This document shows, piece by piece, positions 1 through 7,400 of a stretch of DNA of 7,445 nt. This DNA is from an uncultured Pseudomonadota bacterium (GTDB taxonomy: Bacteria > Myxococcota_A > UBA9042 > CAIXZC01), in contig CALGBT010000607.1 of the NCBI GenBank assembly GCA_937884235.1, positions 1 to 7,445 on the forward strand, in the 5' to 3' direction. The translations under genes were made by a program, and so were the position numbers. The notes below the pieces were generated by a model. The model was not told where the DNA came from, ran no database searches, and worked only from the letters and a program-made list of their open reading frames with translations. Each line of letters begins with the position of its first letter. Within the stretch, counting starts at the first letter, position 1.

Positions 1-702
1 TCGACGGTACCTGGCAGTCCGCCGACGACCGGCCGGTCCGTAGCCATGCACTGGCAGGTGCTCTGGGCTCGCCTACTCGGAGATGATGGTGCTGACCGGC
101 CGCTCTCGGGCACCTTTTTCTCAGGAGGCACGCCCTATGAGCAGCCCGAGGACGCTTCGAGCCCAGAGTCATGGGTTTCTTTTGTCATGCCCTTTGGTCT
201 AGACAAGGGGACTGTGAACAATGATACCGTGGTGGTGACGGATGCTCAGGGACTGACCTATGGAGTCAACCTGCACGTCTACTACGGGTCCAATTCCCAC
301 CTGGTGAACATCAAGCCCATGGAGGACTGGCCGCTGGATACCGAGTTTACGGTGACCATCTCCCCGCCCGTGGCCTCATGGGATGGACAGGTGCTGGCGC
401 AGGCGCAGACCTTCAACTTTGCGACCTTCGCTGAGCCGGTTGTGGTGGTGGAGGAGTATGTTGCGGAAGAAATCGTCTCCATGGACATCCGGGAACTCGA
501 TGCCACCGACCTCACCAACGATACTGTCCCGGCAATGCCTGAGAGCAGCAGCGGCGGCGGCTGTTCCGCACAGTTGCCCGGGTCCGGGTTGTGGCCGATT
601 CTGACGCTGCTCTTGCTCCTGGCTATGGTGCGTTTCGGGTTTGGTGGCTGGTACCAGGGGGAACGTGAATCTGGACCTCGCCCCACCGGTTTACATTCGT
701 AA
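1..702 (+). CDS. Surface protein, 3' part: Big_5-like Ig domain and Cys-containing C-terminal sorting signal (5' end outside window)
   Basis: Probable exported surface protein, seen only as its last ~233 residues. The frame is open from base 1. An ATG at 46 exists but has no Shine-Dalgarno sequence before it, so the true start is probably upstream. Residues ~34-143 (counted from base 1) read as a bacterial Ig-like Big_5-type domain: a VSFVMPF strand, then DKGTVNNDTVVVTDAQG, then LNIK-type and EFTVTISPPVASWDGQVL strands, ending TFNFATF. An acidic linker follows (VVVEEYVAEE), then SSSGGGCSAQLPGSG with the only visible Cys (codon 562-564), a hydrophobic helix (about 595-636) and Arg. Gly-rich/Cys/helix/basic C-termini are known as sorting signals (MYXO-CTERM, Synerg-CTERM and relatives) that are cut near the Cys by intramembrane proteases. 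The ~20-residue tail after the helix is longer than usual. Function beyond surface display is unknown. The reading frame of the first ~85 bases is less certain than the rest. Confidence 0.75.
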   Translation, partial: STVPGSPPTTGRSVAMHWQVLWARLLGDDGADRPLSGTFFSGGTPYEQPEDASSPESWVSFVMPFGLDKGTVNNDTVVVTDAQGLTYGVNLHVYYGSNSHLVNIKPMEDWPLDTEFTVTISPPVASWDGQVLAQAQTFNFATFAEPVVVVEEYVAEEIVSMDIRELDATDLTNDTVPAMPESSSGGGCSAQLPGSGLWPILTLLLLLAMVRFGFGGWYQGERESGPRPTGLHS

Positions 703-760
703 CCATCGGACGCTGTTTGTCCTACCCCATGGCGTATCGTCTTCCAGGAAGTGCTTGATA

Positions 761-767
761 GAGGGGG
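761..767 (+). promoter_or_regulatory. Purine-rich ribosome binding site deciding the RmuC start
   Basis: The run GAGGGGG lies 4 bases before the ATG at 772 (its GAGG portion 7 bases before). The in-frame GTG at 751 is preceded only by AGGA one base away, which is too close. This favours the ATG at 772. Confidence 0.55.
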
Positions 768-771
768 TACC

Positions 772-1929
772 ATGTTCTTTATTGGATTGGCCGCGGGGCT
801 GGCGGTATGGATGGTGGCACAGGTCTTTGCCATGCATCGGATGGGCGTGCTGAAGGTGCGCGTGGCCGGCCTGGAAAGGGAGTTGGAGTTGCAAGCGCAA
901 CAGCAGCGTGGCGCCGATGAGACTCAGGCGCAGCTGCGCGAGACCTTCAAGGCACTCGCCGGAGATGTGCTACATGCCAACTCGCAGATGCTGGCCGAAG
1001 GCGCCCGCAAAGATCTAAGGAACATCGTTGACCCGCTGCAGAAGGGACTGGAGTCCCTGGACGGATATGTCCGGGAGCTCGAGAAGGCGCGCACCGGGGC
1101 CTATCAGTCCCTGGAGCACCAGTTGGGGCAACTCCGGGAGACCCACACCCGACTTCAGGAAACGACGGTGACCCTGTCCCAGGCTTTGCGCTCCCCTACG
1201 GTGCGCGGTCGCTGGGGGGAACTCCAACTCAGAAGGGTGGTAGAGATGGCCGGCATGGAGAATCACGTCGCCTTCGACGAGCAGGTGTCGGGTGAACAGG
1301 GGCGTCCGGACCTGGTGGTTCATCTGCCCAACGCTGGCGTTCTGCCCGTGGATTCCAAAGTCCCCCTTGATGCCTATCTGGCGGCCTCCGAGGCCACCGA
1401 TGAGGCCGACCGACGGGTGCGCCTTGCCGGTCATGCACAGGCAGTGCGAAATCGGGTGCGTGAACTCAGCCGCAAGGAGTACTGGAACCAATTTGAGAAG
1501 GCCCCCGACTTCGTTGTCATGTTTGTGCCCAACGAGGCTTGCCTGGGGGCCGCTTTCGAGGTGGACCCAGAACTCCTCGTCTACGCTATGGACAACAACG
1601 TACTACTGACCTCCCCGGTGACTCTGCTGGCCCTCCTGCGCACCGTCGCCTATGGTTGGCAGCAGCATCAAGTGGCTGAAAATGCCATGCGCATTGCCCA
1701 AGAGGGTAGGGAGCTGGCAGGACGACTCGATATGTTTGTCGAGCGCTTCACCGACGTCGGCAGGTCCCTCGACAAGACCGTCGAGAGTTACAACAAGGCC
1801 GTCGGCTCATTTGACAGCCGTCTGATGCCTGCGGCGCGCCGCTTCCGTGAGCTTGGGGCCGCTGCCAACGAGCCGGTTGCTCCCGAGTCTCTCGACCGGT
1901 TGGCCCGCACGCCGCGCAAGGAGAATTGA
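772..1929 (+). CDS. rmuC: RmuC family protein (DNA recombination limiting, nuclease-like)
   Basis: RmuC family protein of 385 residues. The E. coli member limits inversion at short inverted repeats, and the family carries a restriction-endonuclease-like (PD-(D/E)XK) fold; the exact reaction is not settled. Residues 1-20 form a membrane anchor (IGLAAGLAVWMVAQVF), so the protein should sit at the inner membrane facing the cytoplasm. Residues ~25-135 are Glu/Gln/Arg-rich and predicted coiled coil. The core follows: GRWGELQL (Glu150), GRPDLVVHLP (Asp180) and PVDSKVPLDAY (Asp194, Lys196), which are the candidate catalytic residues. Next come the family signatures FVVMFVPNEACLGAAFEVDPEL, in-frame at ~1513-1575, and LLTSPVTLLALLRTVAYGW. 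A helical tail ending RRFRELGA completes a typical family C-terminus. The start at 772 is chosen over GTG 751 because of the upstream GAGGGGG. It is followed after 58 bases by the YgjV/GNAT-like gene on the same strand. Confidence 0.93.
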   Translation: MFFIGLAAGLAVWMVAQVFAMHRMGVLKVRVAGLERELELQAQQQRGADETQAQLRETFKALAGDVLHANSQMLAEGARKDLRNIVDPLQKGLESLDGYVRELEKARTGAYQSLEHQLGQLRETHTRLQETTVTLSQALRSPTVRGRWGELQLRRVVEMAGMENHVAFDEQVSGEQGRPDLVVHLPNAGVLPVDSKVPLDAYLAASEATDEADRRVRLAGHAQAVRNRVRELSRKEYWNQFEKAPDFVVMFVPNEACLGAAFEVDPELLVYAMDNNVLLTSPVTLLALLRTVAYGWQQHQVAENAMRIAQEGRELAGRLDMFVERFTDVGRSLDKTVESYNKAVGSFDSRLMPAARRFRELGAAANEPVAPESLDRLARTPRKEN

Positions 1930-1973
1930 CGCCTGGTCTTCCCCTCGTACCTGTCGCGACCTAAGATGGGGCC

Positions 1974-1978
1974 GGAGG
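1974..1978 (+). promoter_or_regulatory. Ribosome binding site GGAGG for the 1988 start
   Basis: GGAGG ends 9 bases before the ATG at 1988. This favours that start over the frame's upstream extension to 1847. The extension would overlap rmuC and adds an Arg/Pro/Ser-rich stretch that is not protein-like. Confidence 0.65.
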
Positions 1979-1987
1979 TTACTGCGG

Positions 1988-2608
1988 ATGCTTTGGATCG
2001 AAGTTGTTGGCTACGCCGGTTCGGGTCTGGTCGCATTGTCGTCGACCATGAGCAACATCAAGCGGCTGAGGGTCTTCAGTCTGGCGGGGGCCCTGCTCTT
2101 TGTTGTCTACGCGGGCCTGCTGCATCTCTGGCCCATCTTTGGCGTCAATCTCTTCATCGCCGGAGTGAACCTCTATCACCTCTACCGTATCAAGTTCAGA
2201 CGCGACTATTTCACTCTCAACGAGACCTTGACTGGGAAAGAGTATTTCATCGGGCAGTTCCTGAAGTTTTACCATGATGATATTCAGAGCTACGTTCCGG
2301 GGTTCGATATCGACGCCATCGACAATCCCAAAGTGATTGTCATCATGCGCAACCTGAATCCGGTGGGGCTGTTTGTTTACACCGTGGAGAACCAGCACGT
2401 TGTCCACATCCTGCTCGACTACGCCACGCCGCGCTACCGGGATATGAAGAATGGGCGTGTCTTACTCAACCGCACGGTGGACAAGTTCAGGGCGCTGGGC
2501 TATCTCCAGTTCGTCACCGCCTCAGAGTCACTGAAGCATCAGGCATACCTGCGTCGTCTGGGCTTTGTTGCTGACAAAGACGGGAAGACCTTCAGGCGAG
2601 CGGTCTGA
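1988..2608 (+). CDS. Small membrane protein: YgjV-like three-helix N-terminus with GNAT-like C-terminus
   Basis: Predicted inner-membrane protein of 206 residues. Residues 4-20, 28-46 and 49-66 are hydrophobic helices. The pattern (IEVVGYAGSGLVALSSTM, then a KRLRVF turn, then LLFVVYAGLLHLWPIFGVN, then NLYHLYR) resembles the small YgjV-type inner-membrane family, whose role is unknown. From about residue 82 to the end the protein is soluble. Alternating strands and helices (PKVIVIMRN, GLFVYTVENQHVVHILLDYATPRYRDMKNGRVLLNR, LGYLQFVTASES, HQAYLRRLGFVAD) recall a GNAT acetyltransferase. The usual acetyl-CoA loop (Q/R-x-x-G-x-G/A) is degenerate: the matching place reads RDMKNGRVL at 151-159. An acyltransferase role is therefore possible but unproven, and a sensing or substrate-binding role is an alternative. 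It is probably co-transcribed with rmuC. Its stop lies 6 bases from the stop of the convergent lipoprotein gene. Confidence 0.82.
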   Translation: MLWIEVVGYAGSGLVALSSTMSNIKRLRVFSLAGALLFVVYAGLLHLWPIFGVNLFIAGVNLYHLYRIKFRRDYFTLNETLTGKEYFIGQFLKFYHDDIQSYVPGFDIDAIDNPKVIVIMRNLNPVGLFVYTVENQHVVHILLDYATPRYRDMKNGRVLLNRTVDKFRALGYLQFVTASESLKHQAYLRRLGFVADKDGKTFRRAV

Positions 2609-2614
2609 GCCCTA

Positions 2615-3208
2615 CTAGTCGGCTACCGTTATGTCTTCTTCGACGACGTCCGCGGTGCCGGGGTTTGGTAATGTCACAGCCACCGGTTCACAGGCATTGG
2701 GGAGGAGGGAGGCTGCGCCTCCCAGCGACTCGTTGAGCTTGTTGACCGTTTGGTCGACAATCAACTGACAGTTGGGTGCGCTGGCTCCAGCCAGGGTGAC
2801 GTCACCGGCATCCATGGTCTTCCGGTAGTTCTCCCGGGTCTTGGCGAGGCCATTCTTGCAGGCTTCGTCCGAGAGAGAGTCGGGGCAATCCCCTTCGGAT
2901 AGGCCCTGGTATTCCTCAATAATGCCGGAGAGCACCGTTTCGTTGACGTTGCATGCTTGAATGATGCTGTCGGGAGGGCTGAAGAGGGTTACCTCACCAC
3001 ATTCTCCCTTGACGAATTTGCAGCATGCGACGGCCTTGGAGCAGTTGGGCAGTTCCGGTTCATTGAGGTTGCCCAGCTGTTTGTCGGTACAGCCTGTTTC
3101 ATCCTCAACGACCTGCTCAGCAGCATCCTTGAGAGCCTCACAGCCGATGGAGGTCCAGAGCAGCAGACCGAAAACGGCTAGAATCAGTGTGGTCACGAAA
3201 TGTCTCAT
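2615..3208 (-). CDS. Cys-rich putative lipoprotein, function unknown
   Basis: A 197-residue exported protein that I do not recognise. The N-terminus MRHFVTTLILAVFGLLLW is a signal peptide: a basic residue, then a hydrophobic core. It ends at TSIGC, a somewhat atypical lipobox (Ser rather than Leu at -3) with Cys23 as the likely lipidated residue and Glu at +2. Lipid anchoring, probably in the outer membrane, is inferred. The mature part has ten further cysteines (40, 56, 62, 63, 70, 86, 108, 117, 147, 173), including an ACC pair, which is enough for five disulfides in the periplasm or at the surface. Helical segments such as SGIIEEYQGL and QLIVDQTVNKLNESL alternate with the cysteines, and the tail is acidic (DVVEEDITVAD). 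The ATG at 3208 is supported by GAGGA (3220-3216) seven bases upstream. The gene lies ~100 bases downstream of the pirin gene on the same strand and may have its own promoter. Confidence 0.82.
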   Translation of the reverse strand: MRHFVTTLILAVFGLLLWTSIGCEALKDAAEQVVEDETGCTDKQLGNLNEPELPNCSKAVACCKFVKGECGEVTLFSPPDSIIQACNVNETVLSGIIEEYQGLSEGDCPDSLSDEACKNGLAKTRENYRKTMDAGDVTLAGASAPNCQLIVDQTVNKLNESLGGAASLLPNACEPVAVTLPNPGTADVVEEDITVAD

Positions 3209-3258
3209 GTGGTTATCCTCTTTGTTGTGTCCGGCCGTTTGCTAACACTTGTTGCCTA

Positions 3259-3288
3259 CAGATACCCGATTTGTTTGGGTCGCGTCAA
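3259..3288 (-). promoter_or_regulatory. Candidate sigma-70-type promoter for the lipoprotein gene
   Basis: On the minus strand TTGACG (3288-3283, five of six to the -35 consensus) is followed after 18 bases by TATCTG (3264-3259), a weak -10. It lies in the 102-base gap between the pirin stop and the lipoprotein start, ~50 bases before that start. It is a pattern match only. Promoters in GC-rich deltaproteobacteria often deviate from the E. coli consensus. Confidence 0.3.
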
Positions 3289-3310
3289 ACTCAAAACGAG
3301 ATGCCGGTGG

Positions 3311-4219
3311 CTAATCCTGCTTGAGGAAGGTGCCGTCTTGGAGCTCAGCGAAGGCGGTCTGCAACTCCTCCTGGGTGTTCATGACGATAGGGCCCCGCCA
3401 GGCGATGGGCTCCTTGATGGGGCGACCGGAGATGACCAGAAAGCGTGCCGGTGCGTCCTCGGTTGTCGTGCGCACCAGATCACCGTCGCCAAAGAGGACG
3501 AGGTGACCATTCTCAATGAACTTGGGCAGGTCAGTGTCGAAATACCCGACCCCTGCAACCGGATAGCTGTACGTTTCGTCCCCGGTTCCGAAGTAGGCCT
3601 GTCCGCCAATGACGTATGCGAGGGTAGTGTGGCCGGGCGTGACCGGCAGCTCGAAGGAACTCCCGGGACGCATCTGGATGTCCAGGTAGAGCGGGTCAAT
3701 AACGATATCCCGCACCGGTCCTGCAGCGCCCCCGTAGTTTCCAGCTATCACCTTGACAACGGTTCCGTCTGGCGCTGTCACTTCCGGAATCTCTGCGGCC
3801 AGGACCTCTTGATAGCGGGGTGGCATCATCTTGTGTGCGGCGGGCAGATTGGCCCACAGCTGAAAGCCGTGCATGGCACCGTCGCTGTCCCCCTTTGGCA
3901 TCTCCTGGTGGATAATGCCGCGCCCCGCCGTCATCCACTGGACATCGCCAGGCGCAATGGTGCCACGATTACCCATGCTGTCACCATGATTCACCGTTCC
4001 CCGCAGCACATATGTGATGGTCTCAATGCCCCGGTGGGGGTGCCAGGGAAAACCCTTGATGTAATGGTCCGGCCGGTGGGAGCGGAAGTCATCCAAGAGC
4101 AGGAATGGGTCGTAGACCTCGGGCTCCGAGAAACCGATGGCCCGGTGGAGCCGGACGCCTGCTCCTTCCACCGTTGGCTGGCTCTTGATGACCTTGACGA
4201 TTCTTCTGAGAATTCCCAA
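3311..4219 (-). CDS. Pirin family protein
   Basis: Full-length bicupin of 302 residues (pirins are usually ~290). Pirins bind one metal, commonly iron. Bacterial members have been linked to quercetin dioxygenase activity or to modulation of partner enzymes, so the substrate here cannot be stated. The N-terminal cupin carries FPWHPHRGIETITYVLRG (His60, His62) and QWMTAGRGIIHQEMP (His104, Glu106), matching the four metal ligands of human pirin in order and nearly in spacing. DPFLLLDDF, GFQLWANLP and the C-terminal ending GRPIKEPIAWRGPIVMNT are also classic. No signal peptide is seen, so it is cytoplasmic. The frame is open further upstream to a TTG at 4294, but that codon has no Shine-Dalgarno and adds 25 Arg/Ala-rich residues. 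TTG 4219 has GGGAG eight bases upstream and gives a typical pirin N-terminus (KVIKSQPTVEGAGVRLHRA), so it is preferred. TTG use is unusual. Confidence 0.93.
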   Translation of the reverse strand: MGILRRIVKVIKSQPTVEGAGVRLHRAIGFSEPEVYDPFLLLDDFRSHRPDHYIKGFPWHPHRGIETITYVLRGTVNHGDSMGNRGTIAPGDVQWMTAGRGIIHQEMPKGDSDGAMHGFQLWANLPAAHKMMPPRYQEVLAAEIPEVTAPDGTVVKVIAGNYGGAAGPVRDIVIDPLYLDIQMRPGSSFELPVTPGHTTLAYVIGGQAYFGTGDETYSYPVAGVGYFDTDLPKFIENGHLVLFGDGDLVRTTTEDAPARFLVISGRPIKEPIAWRGPIVMNTQEELQTAFAELQDGTFLKQD

Positions 4220-4405
4220 ACCCGTTGCTCCCAGGCAGCCTCTGGCGCGGGCCGACGGAGCCCGACTGACGTGCCTCAGCAACGTTAGGAACAAGTCAGC
4301 GCAGATGGAAGCGCCGAAGCGGAGAATTCCCGAGGTGTAGGTGAATGGGTTTCACAAACGGCCCCGTGCCACCTTGCGGACCTAGACCGGGCGGTCATGG
4401 ATGCG
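4220..4405. other. Intergenic region between the repeat protein and pirin; two small inverted repeats
   Basis: This 186-base gap would hold a terminator for the repeat protein and a promoter for pirin. Two short inverted repeats are visible: GTGAA-TGGGT-TTCAC at 4350-4364 and GACCG-GG-CGGTC at 4385-4396. Neither is followed by a T-run in the minus direction, so intrinsic termination is doubtful. No convincing -35/-10 pair was found for pirin. Confidence 0.3.
4228..4232 (-). promoter_or_regulatory. Ribosome binding site GGGAG supporting a TTG start of pirin
   Basis: On the minus strand GGGAG (4232-4228) lies eight bases before TTG at 4219-4217. No ATG or GTG suits the pirin N-terminus here. 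The upstream TTG at 4294 has no purine-rich site before it. Confidence 0.5.
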
Positions 4406-7400
4406 CTACTCACCCCAGCTGATCTTCACTTCGCCGTGTCCGGAGCGGACGCCGTTTTGGGTGGACGTATTGGCAGTCATGCCGCCGGTGTAGCTGGTTC
4501 CACCGCCACCGCCACCGCCGCCACCCTTGTCGTTGCCGGAGCAGCCCGTGGTTCCTGCTGAGCCACCGCCGCCACCGCCGCCCTGGAGATAGCCGGCACC
4601 GCCGCCGCCACCGCCCGGGTTTGTGCCGCAGCAGCAGGTCTGGCCGTTGCCACCGGTGCCATTGGCGTTGCCCGCCTCGCCCAGTGCATAGTTGCAGCCG
4701 ATTCCTCTGGCTCCGCCGGCGCCCGGGCTGCCGCCGAAGCCACCGCCGCCGTTGGGGCTGGTGGCCCCGTTTCCGCCGGTGCCGCCACCGCCGGTGCCGC
4801 CGGCACCACCCAGATGGTTGCCTTCGCACCCTCGACCTCCTCCGCCGCCGCCTCCGCCGGCCACCAGCACGCGGTTGCCGTTGCCGTTGCCGCCGTAGCG
4901 GATGTCTGTGGCGCCGCCGCCCTTGCCACCGCCCGCGTTGCCACCGGTTCCTCCGCCGTTGAAGGCGCCGGCCTGGCCCCCCACATAGACATAGAGGGTA
5001 TCGGCAGGCTGGACCGTCAGTTCGCCCTTGGCCAGGCCACCCTTGCCACTTGCAGCCCCGCCGGCACCACCGGCGCCCTCGGCCCCCCAGGCCTCAATGG
5101 TGAGTGTCTTGCAGGCCTGTGGTACCGTGAATGTCTGCTGCGAGCCGGTGTAGACGAAGGTCGTGCTGCCCGGCGTGCAGGGTGGTACGCAAACCCCGGC
5201 CTTGCAGATGTTGCCGTCGCCGCAGTCTGTGTCGTTGGGTAGCGGGACGTGGGTGCAGCCCGAATCGGGAGCGCAATCGTCCGTAGTGCAGGCATTGGCA
5301 TCGTCGCAGTCCAGGGCTAGGCCGCCGACGCACTGACTCGCCGCGCAGGCATCGTCTACGGTACAGGCGCTGTTGTCATCGCAGGGCACCGTGTTGGGCG
5401 CATTGAGACATCCGGTCAAGGGGCTGCAGGAGTCGTCTGTACACAAGTTGTTGTCGTTGCAGTCAACCGCTCCTGAGCCCACGCAGGCTCCGCCGAGACA
5501 CTTGTCAAAAGGCGTGCAGGCGTCGGCATCATTGCAGTCAGCGGTGTTGTTGGCATTGAGGCATCCGAGCAGAGCATCGCAGGTGTCATCGGTGCAGACA
5601 TTGCCGTCGTTGCAGTTGAGTGCCGGTCCCGACACGCAGACCTTGTTGGCGCAGCCATCGTTGATAGTGCAGACCGTACCGTCACTGCAGGGGGCCGAGT
5701 TGGCTACGTTGACGCAACCCGCTTGTGCGTCGCAGGAGTCGTCCGTGCAGAGGTTGCCATCGTCACACTTGAGGAAGGCGGCGATTACGCATTGCCCATT
5801 CTGGCAATGGTCTCCAGTCGTACATGCAGAGCCGTCATCGCACTCTGCATTGTTGGGTGTGAAGGTGCAGCCGGCCTGAGCCTCGCAGGAGTCATCCGTG
5901 CAGGAATTGTTGTCGTTGCATGGTAGCGCCCCGGCCCCGAGGCAATCGCCCATGTTGCAATGGTCACCGGTAGTGCAGAGGTCACCATCGTCGCAGGGGG
6001 CCTGGTTGAGGAGGTGAAGGCAGCCCTCGTCAGGGGCGCAGAGATCGTCAGTGCAGAGGTTCTCGTCGTTGCAATTCAGCTGACCCGAGTTGGTGCATTT
6101 GCCGTTGTTGCAAAGGTCGCCAACGGTGCAGGCGTTGCCATCGTCACACTCGGCCTTGTTGACTGTGAACACACAGCCTTGCTGGGGATGGCAGTTGTCG
6201 TCCGTACAGGGGTTATCGTCGTCACACACCAGGGTGGCTCCGGCTACGCAGCCAGTGGCAGGGTCGCAGCTTTCGGTGCCGTTGCAGGCATCATCATCGG
6301 TACATACTGGGGCGATGCCCTTGACGCACCCAAGTTCCGGGGTGCAGGTTTCCAGGCCGTCGCAGGCGTTGCCGTCATCGCACACCAGCGGCTCACCGGG
6401 TAGGCAGCCGACATCCGGGTCGCAGGATTCGGACCCGTTGCAAATGTCCTGATCGGCGCAACTGAGCGGTATTCCGGGCAGACAGCCGATGGCGGGGTCG
6501 CAACTCTCGGACCCGTTGCAGAGGTTGTCGTCGTTGCACACCAGTGTGTCCGGACCAATGCACTCACCGGCATCGCAGACATCCCCGGTGGTGCAGACGT
6601 TGCCATCGTTGCACGGCGCAGTGTTGTGTGCGTGGACACAGCCGACCGACGGGTCGCAGGAGTCGTCGGTGCAGGGATTACCATCGTTGCAGTTGGCTGC
6701 GGAACCCCCGGCGCAGTCTCCGACTGAGCAAGTCTCCAGGATGGTGCAGGGGTTGTTGTCGTTGCAGGCCCAGGCATCGTGGGCCGGTACGAAGGAGCAG
6801 TCTCCCGTTGCCGGGTCGCAGGATGGTTCCAGGCAGGGGGCATCGATGCCCTCCGGGAGCGGGCAGGTGACTTCGGTGCCCTGCTGGACACGGCATTGGA
6901 AGGGCAGGTCAGTCTGGTCGCAGTAGAGAGTTCCGTTGCAGAGGTCACCATCCTCGAGCGCCCCGCAATCCGAGTCCTGCTGGCAGTCACAGGAGACCGC
7001 GGTGCCGGTGCAGATGGTGTCCTGGCACTGGTCGCCAACGGTGCAGGGATCGCCGTCGTCGCAGGGGCCTGGCAGCGGCGGATACTCGCACCCACCGGTA
7101 GCTGTACAGACGTTGTCCGTGCAGGGGTTCTCGTCGTCACACTGGACCGGGTCGCCGATGCAGGTGCCGGCGACGCAGTGGTCGGCGACGGTGCAGGGGT
7201 TGGCATCGCTGCAGTCGAGGAGATCTTCAGTTTCGTTGAGGCAACCTTCTGTTCCAGAGCAGCTATCGGCGGTACACGAATTGCCGTCATCGCAGAGGTT
7301 GATGAAGTTGCCGCCCACGAGGGTTGGCTCGTCGACATTACCCTCGCAGTTGTCGTCGATGCCGTTGCAGCTCTCGAGCGCGGGCACGGGGGCATCACAG

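Noticed and set aside
282..833. Minus-strand open frame opposite the Ig-like protein
   Set aside because: Low-complexity shadow spanning two + strand genes, including the RmuC start. The Ig-like domain and sorting signal support the + strand.
1847..1987. Upstream extension of the YgjV/GNAT-like gene
   Set aside because: It overlaps the end of rmuC and encodes an Arg/Pro/Ser-rich stretch. A GGAGG nine bases before ATG 1988 gives a start directly at the first membrane helix.
3200..4288. Long + strand open frame of 362 codons opposite pirin
   Set aside because: It is the complement of a clear full-length pirin with conserved metal ligands. Its translation has no recognisable domain and no good ribosome binding site.
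4385..4396. Intrinsic terminator after the repeat protein
   Set aside because: The GACCG/CGGTC inverted repeat has a two-base loop and no following T-run on the minus strand.
4477..4992. Ala/Pro/Arg-rich open frames on both strands over the glycine-rich domain
   Set aside because: They are alternate frames of GGC/GGT-type triplet runs, with no start signal or domain.
5309..6538. CRISPR-like periodic repeat
   Set aside because: The period is coding (51 and 26 codons), copies are divergent at DNA level, and there are no short identical repeats with unique spacers.
6244..7398. 384-codon minus-strand open frame overlapping the Cys repeats
   Set aside because: It is a shifted frame of the same repeats. 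Because the units are whole codons long, a shifted frame without stops stays open across many copies. The translation is low-complexity Ala/Thr/Pro/Ser with no Cys pattern.
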